Notes: generated from the sequence alone by a model not told the origin. A DNA stretch of 24,943 bases from Parafilimonas sp. (GCA_025927795.1 JAICKT010000012.1:1-24943); one strand, 5' to 3'; positions 8,146-15,848 are shown, counted from the stretch's first letter. A program made the numbers and translations.

Positions 8146-9018
8146 ATGCGATTTTTAAGATTGCCCGTTATTGTATGTTTTTTGTTTATTTATTCTGCCT
8201 GTAAAAAAAATTCCACCTCGGTTGATTTAACACCAAGTTTTTATTTTTTAAATGGTGATACAACCGCATCTGCTTTTAATAATAACCTTATTTTATTTTC
8301 ATCCTCAGATACAATTGTTGTGAATGTAATACTTTCTTCTACTTATCTTTTATCTTCAAGCGGTAATGTAACTGTTGATGTTGATGCTGATGCAATAACT
8401 TCCTATAATACAAACCATGGTACTAATTATCAGCCAATGCCTGCAAACGCATATAACTTTCCAACTACAGTTGCAACAACAATTACATCTATTTATGATA
8501 CCATACCTGTTACCATCTATAAACATGCTTTAGATGCATCGCAGAATTATCTGTTGCCAATAAATATTATTAGTACAGGCGGAATTAATATAACATTAGG
8601 TGTTTCTGAAATTTATCTGCACACTGTAAATAGTGAATTAGCCGGTATTTATAATTCAAACGTTACAAAAATTATGTATAATGGCGATGCAGCAGACAGC
8701 AGCGTAAATTCTATCGATACTTTTACATTAACAAAAAGCCTGATGCCTATTGATTCAAATTTATCACAGCTTGATTATGCAGATTTAGGAAGTAACGGAT
8801 GGAAATATAAGTTATCTTTTTCTTCAGATATACCAGGTAACCCTCCCGAATTTACCATTGGTGCTAATGATGTAATTCTTAGCTCTGTGCAAAGTTCATC
8901 TTTTAAAATTTTAAATTCTGTATACAATTCAACTACTAAAGCTATTTATATTAAGAGCAGTTATAAAAATACTTCCGGTAACGAGCGGATTATTGAAGAA
9001 ACCTTAACGCTTAAATAA
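8146..9018 (+). CDS. Lipoprotein with BT_3987/DUF1735-like domain
   Basis: 290 residues. The signal peptide ends in a lipobox YSAC with the lipidated cysteine at residue 19, followed by KKN. The first half (about 25-155) resembles the N-terminal domain of BT_3987-type (DUF1735) proteins: a beta-sandwich with a recognisable VDADAITSYNTNHGTNY segment followed by PMPANAYNF. The second half (about 160-290) is a separate beta-rich domain ending in ERIIEETLTLK. Family members are usually outer-membrane or surface lipoproteins in polysaccharide-utilisation loci next to SusC/SusD genes. Here no such neighbours exist: the gene is flanked by a divergent ABC exporter and a convergent ABC permease. The ligand is unknown. 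Confidence 0.78.
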   Translation: MRFLRLPVIVCFLFIYSACKKNSTSVDLTPSFYFLNGDTTASAFNNNLILFSSSDTIVVNVILSSTYLLSSSGNVTVDVDADAITSYNTNHGTNYQPMPANAYNFPTTVATTITSIYDTIPVTIYKHALDASQNYLLPINIISTGGINITLGVSEIYLHTVNSELAGIYNSNVTKIMYNGDAADSSVNSIDTFTLTKSLMPIDSNLSQLDYADLGSNGWKYKLSFSSDIPGNPPEFTIGANDVILSSVQSSSFKILNSVYNSTTKAIYIKSSYKNTSGNERIIEETLTLK

Positions 9019-9028
9019 TCTGCAGATT
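9017..9028. repeat. 12-base perfect palindrome between convergent genes
   Basis: AATCTGCAGATT overlaps the stop codon of the lipoprotein gene, just before the convergent permease stop. No T-tract follows closely, so it is a poor intrinsic terminator. It may be fortuitous. Confidence 0.3.
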
Positions 9029-9037
9029 TATATCGAA

Positions 9038-10354
9038 TTAAGATTTTCGCAAAGCCCATTTCCATAACTCTTTCCAGGTTGGTTTTTTACCATACATTAA
9101 TATGCCTGTTCTGTAAACTTTACCGGCAAACCATGTGGAGCCAAGAAATCCTAACACAAGAAGAGCCATACTTAAAAGCAATTGCCACAATGGTACAATA
9201 TCACCAATGCCATGAGAAATGCGCGCCATCATTACAATAGGTGAGAAGAGCGGGAACAAGCTGCCAAACACTGCAAGACCGCTGGTTGGCTCATTAACAG
9301 CTTTAGACATAATTACAATTCCAAAAATAATAGGCATTGTAATAGGCAACATCAGGCTTTGTGCATCTTGCGGGTCTTCGTTTACTGCACAGCCAACGCA
9401 GGCAAATAAAGATGAATACAGTAAATACCCGCCAATAAAATAAAAAATAAAGCAACCGATTATAAGCGGAAAATTTACATTACCAAGACTATTTAAAAAG
9501 CCACTGTTATGCATTGCATCTGCGGCTTTCATGCTGCCCGGCTCCATGCCTGATGAATGCATTTGATGAACAAGACTTGGAAATATAATTGGTAATAAAA
9601 AGTTTAATCCAATCATTAATATTATCCAGATAATAAATTGTACTAAACCAACCGCGCCAATGCCAAGTATTTTTCCCATCATTAATTGAAATGGTTTTAC
9701 ACTGCTTACAATAACTTCTGCAATGCGGCTTACTTTTTCTTCCATCACGCCGCGCATAACCATGGTACCATAAATAAATAAAACTATATAAATAAGAAAG
9801 CCTGAAATATAACCTACACCTGCACTTAAGCCTTGTTCATCATCAGAATTATTTTTGCCTTTAATATTTGAGAATTGAATATTGGCAGAGGTTTTTGCAC
9901 TGTCAAGCTGTGCTTTTGAAATGTTTAGAGCAAGCAATCTTTGCTGTTCAAGTGCTGCATTTAATTTATCTTCAATTTTACCGCGAGACATTATGCCCAC
10001 TGAATTTTCTGTAACGATTGGAATTGTTACTATATCTAAAATTTTTGCATTGGCAGGAATAATTGCATAGCCATTATACTTTCCGTTTTCAACCTGTGAT
10101 TTTAGATCTTGTTGTGTTTGATGCTGTACAAAACTAAAATGAACGTTTTCATCGCCTTCAATTTTACCTTTAAAAATATTTGCATCATCATTTACGGCGA
10201 TATTAAATTTCTCATCTGTGCTAACAGAAAAATAAATCATCAGCGCATAAAAGCCAAAGAACAATAAAGGCAGTAATATAGTAGTAAGTAAAAATGTTTT
10301 CTTTCTTACGCGTGTTAAAAACTCTCTTTGTGCAACCAATGAAATCTTACTCAT
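9038..10354 (-). CDS. ABC-2 type permease (NatB-like)
   Basis: 438 residues. One N-terminal helix (about 21-44) is followed by a large extracytoplasmic domain (about 46-180). A C-terminal block of five or more helices then follows, including ISGFLIYIVLFIYGTMVM, ILGIGAVGLVQFIIWIILMI and LLLSMALLVLGFLGSTWFAG. EEKVSRIAEVIVSSVKPFQL is the typical cytoplasmic loop of NatB/ABC-2 permeases. It pairs with the ATPase encoded immediately upstream: the ATPase stop (10360) is only 5 bases from this ATG (10354), so translation is probably coupled. NatAB of Bacillus exports sodium, but the substrate here cannot be inferred. Confidence 0.9.
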   Translation of the reverse strand: MSKISLVAQREFLTRVRKKTFLLTTILLPLLFFGFYALMIYFSVSTDEKFNIAVNDDANIFKGKIEGDENVHFSFVQHQTQQDLKSQVENGKYNGYAIIPANAKILDIVTIPIVTENSVGIMSRGKIEDKLNAALEQQRLLALNISKAQLDSAKTSANIQFSNIKGKNNSDDEQGLSAGVGYISGFLIYIVLFIYGTMVMRGVMEEKVSRIAEVIVSSVKPFQLMMGKILGIGAVGLVQFIIWIILMIGLNFLLPIIFPSLVHQMHSSGMEPGSMKAADAMHNSGFLNSLGNVNFPLIIGCFIFYFIGGYLLYSSLFACVGCAVNEDPQDAQSLMLPITMPIIFGIVIMSKAVNEPTSGLAVFGSLFPLFSPIVMMARISHGIGDIVPLWQLLLSMALLVLGFLGSTWFAGKVYRTGILMYGKKPTWKELWKWALRKS

Positions 10355-10359
10355 GTTTA

Positions 10360-11295
10360 TTAAGATTGTACTTTTTGAAATGAACGTGTAGCAGCTTTTG
10401 TGCCTTCAACCAATTGTATAAATATTTCGTTTAAAGATGGCAGTATCTCATTAAAAGCTTCAACGTTTATATTCTTATCAATGAAATATTTCAGCACATC
10501 ATTGCTTTTAAAACCTTCATTAATTTTTACAGTAAGGTTATTTGCTCTTTCATCTACAACTTGAAACACATTTGTTTCTGAACGTGCAGCCACACCGCTT
10601 AACTGAATTTTATATTTATTTTCTTTAAACTCATTTTTTATATTTTGAACAGAACCATCTAATATTTTTTTACCAAGATTTACCAGCACAATATGGTCGC
10701 AGATTTCTTCAACCTGTTCCATTCTGTGCGTGCTGAAAATAATTGTGCTGCCACGTTGCGCAAGACCATAAATTTCATCTTTAATAAGATTGGCATTTAC
10801 CGGGTCAAGTCCGCTAAAAGGTTCATCTAAAATAATAAGCTTGGGTTCATGTAAAACCGTAGCAACAAATTGTAATTTTTGGCTCATGCCTTTACTAAGG
10901 TCTTCAACTTTTTTGCTCCACCAGCTTTGCATTTCAAGTCGTTCAAACCAAAATTTAATTTTTTGTTTTGCATCATTTACGCTTAAGCCTTTCAATTGCG
11001 CGAGATATAAAATCTGGTCGCCTATTTTCATCTTCTTATATAACCCGCGTTCTTCGGGCATGTACCCGATTTTAGTAATATCTGTTAGCGGATCAAATTT
11101 TTTCCCATCAAAAATTATTTCGCCTTCATCAGGAAAAAAAATGCCTGTAATCATGCGCAGCAAAGTTGTTTTACCGGCGCCATTTGGTCCAAGCAAACCA
11201 AAAATATTTCCCTGTTCAATTGAAAAACTAATATCATCAACTGCTTTTTGCGTTGCAAAATATTTTTTAAGATGATGCAGTTCAAGAATATTCAT
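10360..11295 (-). CDS. ABC transporter ATPase (NatA-like)
   Basis: 311 residues, ATG at 11295. Walker A GPNGAGKT at 36-43, signature LSKGM at 133-137, Walker B LIILDE at 153-158, D-loop SGLD at 161-164 and H-loop H190 are all intact. After the nucleotide-binding domain there is an accessory C-terminal region (about 215-311), typical of ATPases partnered with ABC-2 permeases. The signature Lys-Gly instead of Gly-Gly is common in this subfamily. It is the first gene of a two-gene operon with the permease at 9038-10354. Because the membrane domain is separate, the working transporter should contain two copies of each protein. Confidence 0.93.
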   Translation of the reverse strand: MNILELHHLKKYFATQKAVDDISFSIEQGNIFGLLGPNGAGKTTLLRMITGIFFPDEGEIIFDGKKFDPLTDITKIGYMPEERGLYKKMKIGDQILYLAQLKGLSVNDAKQKIKFWFERLEMQSWWSKKVEDLSKGMSQKLQFVATVLHEPKLIILDEPFSGLDPVNANLIKDEIYGLAQRGSTIIFSTHRMEQVEEICDHIVLVNLGKKILDGSVQNIKNEFKENKYKIQLSGVAARSETNVFQVVDERANNLTVKINEGFKSNDVLKYFIDKNINVEAFNEILPSLNEIFIQLVEGTKAATRSFQKVQS

Positions 11296-11367
11296 TCAAA
11301 ACAAATTTGGGCAAATGTAGAGGAATTAATTATGCAGGTTTCTATATACGTGTTGTAATAAATCAAA

Positions 11368-12972
11368 CTATTTTTTTATTTTTTGAATGATGGCTGATGC
11401 AACTTTTTCTCCATCCATAGCAGCGCTTACAATACCGCCTGCATAACCCGCACCTTCGCCGCAGGGATATAAGTTTTCTATTTGTACATGTTGAAGGCTT
11501 GCTGAATCTCTCGGAATTCTAACGGGAGAAGAAGTGCGGCTTTCTGTTGCAACAACAATTGCTTCATTGGTAAAATATCCTTTCCCGTCAAACCGGGAGT
11601 GCATTTTTTTGCCAAATGCAATAAAAGCTTTTTGTAAAGATGAGTAAATGAAACCCGGTAAAACGTTTCTTAGGTCTGAGCTGTTAACGCCAGGCACATA
11701 ACTGCATTTTGGTAATGAAGATGAAATTTTATTGTTACATAAATCAACCATTCGTTGTGCAGGCGCAACAAAGCTTCCACCACCTTCCTGATAAGCTTTT
11801 CTTTCTATTGATTGTTGAAAATACATTCCAAGTAAGTTAGCCGGAATATTTTTTCTCTTTTCATCGTAATCATTATACTTCTGTAAATCCATGTTCTGTA
11901 TTTGCACCACAATACCGCTGTTTGCAAATGGGTTATTTCTTTTACTTGGGCTCCATCCGTTTACAACTAATTCGTCCGCATTTGTTGCAGCCGGTGCAAT
12001 AATACCACCGGGACACATGCAAAAACTAAATATGCCTCTGCCTGCAACCTGTTCCACTAAACTGTAAGAAGCAGGCGGCAAATATTCATTGCGTGTGCTA
12101 CAGTGATATTGAATACTGTCAATTAAAGATTGCGGATGTTCAACACGTACACCAAGCGCAAATAGTTTTTGTTCAATTAAAATATTTTTATCATTCAGTA
12201 AAATAAAAATATCTCTTGCAGAATGTCCTGTTGCCAATATGATAGCATCTGCTTTAAAACTATTTCCATCTGCGGTTAATACAGCACTTATTTTGTTTCT
12301 ATCAATTTTAAAATCAACCACTTTTTTTTCGAATAAAAATTCACCACCATAATCTTCAATTTGTTTACGCATGGCTGTTATAATATGCGGCAGTTTATTG
12401 GTGCCAATATGCGGATGTGATTCGTATAAAATTTTTTCATCAGCACCGAACTGTACAAATAAATTTAAGATTCTATCAACGCTGCCTCGTTTATTACTGC
12501 GTGTATATAGCTTGCCATCACTGTAAGTGCCGGCACCACCTTCACCAAAACAATAATTACTTTCAGAATTAATAATACCTTCTTTATTTAAAATGGCGAG
12601 GTCTCTTCTTCGGGAACGTACATCTTTTCCTCTCTCTAAAATAATCGGTTTGATTCCGTTTTCAATCAATTTTAAAGCAGCAAATAACCCGGCTGGCCCA
12701 GCACCAATTATTAAAGCTGTATGTTTTGAATTAGTAACATCTTTAAATAAAGAAAGGTTAACAGTTCTTTTCACAAACGGCTCATTAATAAATGCAGTTA
12801 CAGATAAGTTTATCATCACCTGTTTGCTGCGGGCATCGTAACTTTTTTTATTTATATTAAAACCGGTAATAAATAATTTGTCTATTGCAAGTAATGATGC
12901 AATATGTTGCAGTATAGTTCTATTATCAGATGCCTTTGATGGAAGTAACCTGAAAGAAAGATTTTTTTGCAT
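11368..12972 (-). CDS. NAD(P)/FAD-dependent oxidoreductase (COG2509-type dehydrogenase)
   Basis: 534 residues, ATG at 12972. An N-terminal segment of about 80 residues precedes a dinucleotide-binding Rossmann fold, with GAGPAG at 90-95 and an acidic residue (E113, in ILERG) at the end of the second strand. FGEGGAGTYSDGKLYTRSNK is a hallmark of this uncharacterised FAD-dependent dehydrogenase family. Near the C-terminus RTSSPVRIPRD and YPCGEGAGYAGGIVSAAMDG complete the FAD site. The family is widespread and its physiological substrate is unknown to me. It is probably transcribed alone: the neighbouring ABC operon starts 72 bases downstream, and the upstream interval contains an opposing promoter. 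Confidence 0.9.
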   Translation of the reverse strand: MQKNLSFRLLPSKASDNRTILQHIASLLAIDKLFITGFNINKKSYDARSKQVMINLSVTAFINEPFVKRTVNLSLFKDVTNSKHTALIIGAGPAGLFAALKLIENGIKPIILERGKDVRSRRRDLAILNKEGIINSESNYCFGEGGAGTYSDGKLYTRSNKRGSVDRILNLFVQFGADEKILYESHPHIGTNKLPHIITAMRKQIEDYGGEFLFEKKVVDFKIDRNKISAVLTADGNSFKADAIILATGHSARDIFILLNDKNILIEQKLFALGVRVEHPQSLIDSIQYHCSTRNEYLPPASYSLVEQVAGRGIFSFCMCPGGIIAPAATNADELVVNGWSPSKRNNPFANSGIVVQIQNMDLQKYNDYDEKRKNIPANLLGMYFQQSIERKAYQEGGGSFVAPAQRMVDLCNNKISSSLPKCSYVPGVNSSDLRNVLPGFIYSSLQKAFIAFGKKMHSRFDGKGYFTNEAIVVATESRTSSPVRIPRDSASLQHVQIENLYPCGEGAGYAGGIVSAAMDGEKVASAIIQKIKK

Positions 12973-12992
12973 TCATGCGCATTATAAAGTTG

Positions 12993-13000
12993 TATATTTG
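12993..13000 (+). promoter_or_regulatory. -7 box of a small plus-strand transcription unit
   Basis: TATATTTG fits TAnnTTTG exactly. The nearest TTG upstream (12967-12969) is 23 bases away, longer than the usual 19. The matching end of the unit is the strong terminator at 13196-13226. Confidence 0.5.
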
Positions 13001-13079
13001 CAACAGGCAATCTTGTAACGATCGCTTAACAATTATACAATAAACTTCTTACGATATTTGCATTCTATTACTTAATTAA

Positions 13080-13139
13080 ATGACAGATAAAATAACATTA
13101 ACAAGGTTTCAAAAATTTCTGGCATTTGATTTGTCGTAA
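13080..13139 (+). CDS. Candidate 19-residue peptide
   Basis: ATG at 13080 to TAA at 13137-13139 encodes MTDKITLTRFQKFLAFDLS. It lies in the middle of the promoter-to-terminator unit at 12993-13226. It has no run of a single amino acid of the kind seen in attenuator leaders (three Phe in eight residues is the closest), and no downstream biosynthetic gene to attenuate. There is no Shine-Dalgarno site, which is normal for this phylum. It may be a chance ORF inside a non-coding RNA. Confidence 0.25.
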   Translation: MTDKITLTRFQKFLAFDLS

Positions 13140-13195
13140 AAAAGATATTATACGTAAGTAGTCAATTTTCTCATAAGCAGTTAGTTTTGGTTGCG

Positions 13196-13226
13196 GCCCC
13201 TGTTTCTACAGGGGCTTATTTTTTTT
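13196..13226 (+). terminator. Strong intrinsic terminator of the small plus-strand unit
   Basis: GCCCCTG (13196-13202) pairs perfectly with CAGGGGC (13209-13215) around a six-base loop, followed by TTATTTTTTTT. T-tract polarity is plus strand. The VanZ-like gene converging from the other side has its stop codon in this T-tract, at 13225-13227. Confidence 0.85.
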
Positions 13227-13623
13227 AAACTACGGAGTTTTTCTTCTCTAACCTTCGCTTGAGAATAGCAGATGCGAAATAGCCAATCACACAACCAACT
13301 CCATCCGCAACCATATCAAAATAGTCAAAATCTCTTTCAAAGGCTATATATTTTTGAACATATTCCATTGCCACCCCATATAGAGCACAAACTATGGCGA
13401 TATAAATCAACAACTTTTTTGTGGCATTGAACTTTTTAAAAATGAATGGAAAGCTGAACAGGAAAGTCATACCACCAAATAAACCGGCATGAACCCATTT
13501 ATCAAAATAAATTAAATTTAAAAAACTTACAGATGGAATATCAGGCCCCGGCAAAACAAGCAGAACTGTAGTAATTATAAGCCATAAAATGGCCGGAAGG
13601 AATAAGGAAAATTTGAGCTTCAC
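13225..13623 (-). CDS. VanZ-like membrane protein
   Basis: 132 residues if it starts at the GTG at 13623 (read as Met, then KLKFSLFLPAILW). The frame stays open to a GTG at 13680, but that extension runs through a minus-strand terminator (13641-13668) and the -7 box at 13632-13639, so the shorter form is preferred. Four hydrophobic segments are visible. The first is followed by VLLVLPGPDIP, and a conserved FDKWVHAGLFGGMTF stretch and a C-terminal DYFDMVADGVGCVIG are typical of VanZ-like proteins. VanZ was first linked to teicoplanin resistance, but most homologues, like this one, stand alone with unknown function. The gene has its own promoter and no operon partner. Confidence 0.85.
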   Translation of the reverse strand: MKLKFSLFLPAILWLIITTVLLVLPGPDIPSVSFLNLIYFDKWVHAGLFGGMTFLFSFPFIFKKFNATKKLLIYIAIVCALYGVAMEYVQKYIAFERDFDYFDMVADGVGCVIGYFASAILKRRLEKKNSVV

Positions 13624-13631
13624 TTTTCGGA

Positions 13632-13639
13632 CAAATGTA
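13632..13639 (-). promoter_or_regulatory. -7 box of the VanZ-like gene, near-leaderless start
   Basis: The minus strand reads TACATTTG, an exact TAnnTTTG match, eight bases before the GTG at 13623. This supports the short form of the VanZ-like protein and a leader of only a few bases. Confidence 0.55.
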
Positions 13640-13640
13640 A

Positions 13641-13668
13641 AATAAAAAAGAACCGTAGAAAACGGCTC
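13641..13668 (-). terminator. Minus-strand intrinsic terminator upstream of the VanZ-like gene
   Basis: On the minus strand GAGCCGT (13668-13662) pairs with ACGGTTC (13656-13650), one G-U pair, around a five-base loop. TTTTTTATTTT follows. It would end a minus-strand transcript arriving from the 13682-13900 interval. Confidence 0.7.
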
Positions 13669-13681
13669 TTGATTATTCACC

Positions 13682-13771
13682 TTAAAACCTCTGTATTTTA
13701 ACTCTTAGGCTATTGCAATACCAATAACATGAAATAAATTTAAAGCGAAGTGTTAAGAATACTTTTTTCAT
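13682..13771 (-). CDS. Candidate 29-residue peptide with its own terminator
   Basis: ATG at 13771 to TAA at 13682-13684 gives 29 residues, starting MKKVFLTLRFKF and continuing with a compact CYWYC motif. The peptide is strongly basic (about eight Lys/Arg) and has no acidic residue. The ATG is preceded by the A-rich stretch common before Bacteroidota genes, and a terminator begins 14 bases after the stop. The only promoter candidate is weak: TAGCTTTT near 13796-13803, with TTG 15 bases upstream. I know no homologue, and in such AT-rich DNA an ORF of this size can arise by chance. Confidence 0.3.
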   Translation of the reverse strand: MKKVFLTLRFKFISCYWYCNSLRVKIQRF

Positions 13772-13903
13772 TTTTTGTTTTTAATTTTTTATTTCTATGA
13801 AAAGCTATTTGTTTATTGGTACCAACTTTATTAAGCTTATTTCATAAATCGTTTAAATCATGTACGATTAATAAGCCCTGATGGTTTACAAAAAAACTTG
13901 CGC

Positions 13904-13928
13904 AAAAAACCCCGCAGATAAATGCGGG
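13904..13928 (-). terminator. Terminator of the second sigma/anti-sigma operon
   Basis: CCCGCA (13911-13916) pairs with TGCGGG (13923-13928) around a six-base loop. On the minus strand the hairpin is followed by G and then TTTTTT (13909-13904). It lies 24 bases after the anti-sigma stop codon. Confidence 0.8.
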
Positions 13929-13952
13929 ATTCAAAAAAGATTTAATTTTTTT

Positions 13953-14762
13953 TTATGATACTTTACCAATAACAACCATATCTGATAATGTTGGTGTGGG
14001 ACTTCCGCCTTGCTTTTCAAGTGTAACGGCAAATGCTTCTGCATGATTTATAACTTTCATTTTGCATAAGCCTGCACAATCAAAACCAATCATACCTGCA
14101 TCAACAGGTTTACCATCAACTATTGCCCAAAGCTGGTATTGTTTTCCTTCAGGCAGTTTATCCATTTTATTTGAAAGCACATAAACTTCTTTTGTACGTG
14201 TATCCCAATAAACAGTTGCAATATTTTCTTCTTTACCTTTTACGCCGTTCATTTGAATCTTTACCATGTGCGGGTCTTCCATCATTCCCAGGCTTTGATT
14301 TATTTCATCAAGCTTTGTTTTATACGCTGCATTATTGGCCTGCAATGTATTGCGCTCCGTAAGCAGTGCTTGATATTTATCAGTTGAGTTTTTGAATGCT
14401 GAATAAAAATAAAAATTAAGACCGCTGCTTATTATAAGTAAAATAATTGCTGCAGCGGCAATGTACCTGGATAGATTAATATGATGAACTGATGCAGCAT
14501 TAACTTGAGACGATGTAATATTTTTTTCTGATGAATTCGCTGCAAATAATATATTGTTAAGATTTGTTTTTACAGACGCATCGGGTTGTATCAAATCTTT
14601 GTTTGTCTGATTTTCTAATAAAATTTCAAAATCAAGAATTGCCTGTTTTATTTCCGTATGTTCTTTAGCCATGGCTTCTACCTCAGCAGCTTCTTCTGCT
14701 GTTGTTAATCCAAGAACATGACTTTCAATTATCCCGCTTTCTATATAATCTTTAATATTCAT
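13953..14762 (-). CDS. Anti-sigma factor, RskA type
   Basis: 269 residues. The cytosolic part (about 1-50, with ESHVLGLTTAEEAAEVEAMA) is a zinc-free anti-sigma domain of the RskA style. A single membrane helix spans about 99-121. A short coiled-coil-like segment (about 126-160) follows. The C-terminal RskA domain (about 170-269) carries ATVYWDTRTKEVYVLSNKM, GKQYQLWAIVDGKPVDAGMI and FAVTLEKQGGSPTPT, the family signature. Such proteins hold their ECF sigma factor at the inner membrane and release it after regulated proteolysis. Its ATG (14762) directly abuts the stop codon of the sigma gene (14763-14765), implying coupled translation. A terminator follows at 13904-13928. Confidence 0.92.
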   Translation of the reverse strand: MNIKDYIESGIIESHVLGLTTAEEAAEVEAMAKEHTEIKQAILDFEILLENQTNKDLIQPDASVKTNLNNILFAANSSEKNITSSQVNAASVHHINLSRYIAAAAIILLIISSGLNFYFYSAFKNSTDKYQALLTERNTLQANNAAYKTKLDEINQSLGMMEDPHMVKIQMNGVKGKEENIATVYWDTRTKEVYVLSNKMDKLPEGKQYQLWAIVDGKPVDAGMIGFDCAGLCKMKVINHAEAFAVTLEKQGGSPTPTLSDMVVIGKVS

Positions 14763-15302
14763 CTATCTTTTTAATAATCCTCTTAATTGTATAAGTGCAT
14801 TGCGCAATCTTGTTTTTACTGTGCCTAAAGGCATATTTAAAAATTTTGAAATTTCATCTTGTGTATAACCCTGAAAATAGGCGAGCTCGATTAATATTTT
14901 TTGATCATCTTTCAAGTTTGAAATTATTTTACGTAAACCAATTTTATCTGTTTCAATATTAACTGTACTTGCCGCATTATATACGTTCTCTGTAAGTTCA
15001 CGGTTTTGTTTTTGCGAATGATAGTCTTTACTGCGCAAAATGTCTATGCTTGCATTTCTTGAAATATTAACCATCCATGTAAACAATCTGCCCTTGTCCG
15101 GATTGTATTGTTCTATCTGCCGCCAGATTTTTATAAACACTTCCTGTAAAGTATCGTTAGCAAGTTCTTTGTCTTGCAGAATAGAAAGTATAACTGTGTA
15201 TAGCGATGCAGAATAATTATCATACAAATAATTAAAAGCAGATTGTGTACGCTGTTTAAGCATACCTACAAGTTCAGCTTCATTGTATTTTAATTCCTGC
15301 AT
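14763..15302 (-). CDS. ECF sigma factor (SigK/RpoE type) paired with RskA anti-sigma factor
   Basis: 179 residues from the ATG at 15302; a TTG at 15311 would add three residues. Region 2 (about 22-90) has KELANDTLQEVFIKIW at 45-60 and GRLFTWMVNISRN. Region 4 (about 125-176) has ELAYFQGYTQDEISKFLNMPLGTVK, with the helix-turn-helix at about 146-170, and ends in RLRNALIQLRGLLKR. The anti-sigma gene starts on the next base. gcvH ends only 21 bases upstream on the same strand, so the sigma factor could also be transcribed from the gcvH promoter. Confidence 0.95.
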   Translation of the reverse strand: MQELKYNEAELVGMLKQRTQSAFNYLYDNYSASLYTVILSILQDKELANDTLQEVFIKIWRQIEQYNPDKGRLFTWMVNISRNASIDILRSKDYHSQKQNRELTENVYNAASTVNIETDKIGLRKIISNLKDDQKILIELAYFQGYTQDEISKFLNMPLGTVKTRLRNALIQLRGLLKR

Positions 15303-15323
15303 AAAAAGCAAAGACGCTTATAA

Positions 15324-15704
15324 TTAGTGAACCATTTTTTCATACGCATCTGCATCGGAAAGCGCATCAATTTCTTTTGAGTCTGAAACTTCAATTTTTA
15401 CCATCCAGCCTTCACCGTAAGGATCGGTATTAACCAATTCAGGGTTTTTGGTGAGTGCGCTATTTACTTCAATTATTTTTCCTGCAACCGGCATAAATAA
15501 ATCGCTTACTGTTTTAACAGCTTCAATTGTACCAAACACTTCTTCTGCTGATAAATCTTTATCAACTGAAGTTATATCAACAAAAACAATATCGCCCAGT
15601 TCACCTTGAGCATAATCTGTAATGCCAATAAGCGCAGTTTTTTCATCAATTAATTTAAGCCACTCATGGTCTTTTGTATATTTTAAATCGGCGGGGAAAT
15701 TCAT
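15324..15704 (-). CDS. gcvH: Glycine cleavage system H protein
   Basis: 126 residues, ATG at 15704, normal length. The protein carries the aminomethyl group on a lipoyl arm between the P, T and L proteins of glycine cleavage. The lipoylated lysine is K64 within GTIEAVKTVSDL, and KYTKDHEWLK near the N-terminus is the conserved start of the fold. No other gcv gene or lipoate gene is adjacent. The gene lies 144 bases after the cyclophilin stop and 21 bases before the ECF sigma gene on the same strand. The upstream region has a one-mismatch -7 box (AATATTTG) at about 15825, but no clear promoter. Confidence 0.97.
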   Translation of the reverse strand: MNFPADLKYTKDHEWLKLIDEKTALIGITDYAQGELGDIVFVDITSVDKDLSAEEVFGTIEAVKTVSDLFMPVAGKIIEVNSALTKNPELVNTDPYGEGWMVKIEVSDSKEIDALSDADAYEKMVH

Positions 15705-15848
15705 GTGTGTTATTTTTGTTTTTTAATTGTCACATGTAATTCGGTATAAAAATTTTTATTTCTCTTACACAAGTTTTAATAAAAAATTTTATAGCTCATT
15801 TCATAGATTATTTTTAAGTACAAATATTCATTAAAAGAAGTTGACAAC

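Larger units (their letters stand above)
13006..13226 (+). ncRNA. Putative small RNA or very short peptide gene
   Basis: The unit is bounded by a TAnnTTTG box (12993-13000) and a strong plus-strand terminator (13196-13226), with no annotated plus-strand gene between or beyond. The predicted transcript is about 220 nt; its 5' end is estimated from the -7 box. It contains one clean ORF of 19 codons (13080-13139) and otherwise AT-rich sequence. GCAATC (13007-13012) near the 5' end could pair with GGTTGC (13189-13194) just before the terminator, which would close the molecule into a long hairpin. I could not match it to 6S, SRP, RNase P or tmRNA. The length would suit a 6S-like RNA, but I have no sequence signature for that. 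Confidence 0.4.
13624..13952. other. Gene-poor interval of about 330 bases
   Basis: Between the VanZ-like start and the anti-sigma stop the interval holds, in minus-strand order, the anti-sigma terminator (13904-13928), a palindrome TTGGTACCAA (13816-13825), the 29-codon ORF (13682-13771), a terminator (13641-13668) and the VanZ -7 box. A plus-strand ORF of 16 codons starting near 13797 has nothing to support it. Confidence 0.5.

Noticed and set aside
9017..9028. Palindrome AATCTGCAGATT as a bidirectional terminator
   Set aside because: It is short, with no T-tract on either side close enough for intrinsic termination.
10790..11275. Plus-strand ORF of 161 codons inside the ABC ATPase gene
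   Set aside because: It is fully antisense to an intact ATPase with all motifs. Composition is typical of a shadow frame.
13585..13620. GGCCGGAAGGAATAAGG, faintly like the SRP RNA core
   Set aside because: Only a short partial resemblance, inside the VanZ-like coding sequence, without the conserved loops or flanking helices.
13797..13847. 16-codon plus-strand ORF in the gene-poor interval
   Set aside because: No promoter box, terminator or other support; expected by chance in AT-rich DNA.
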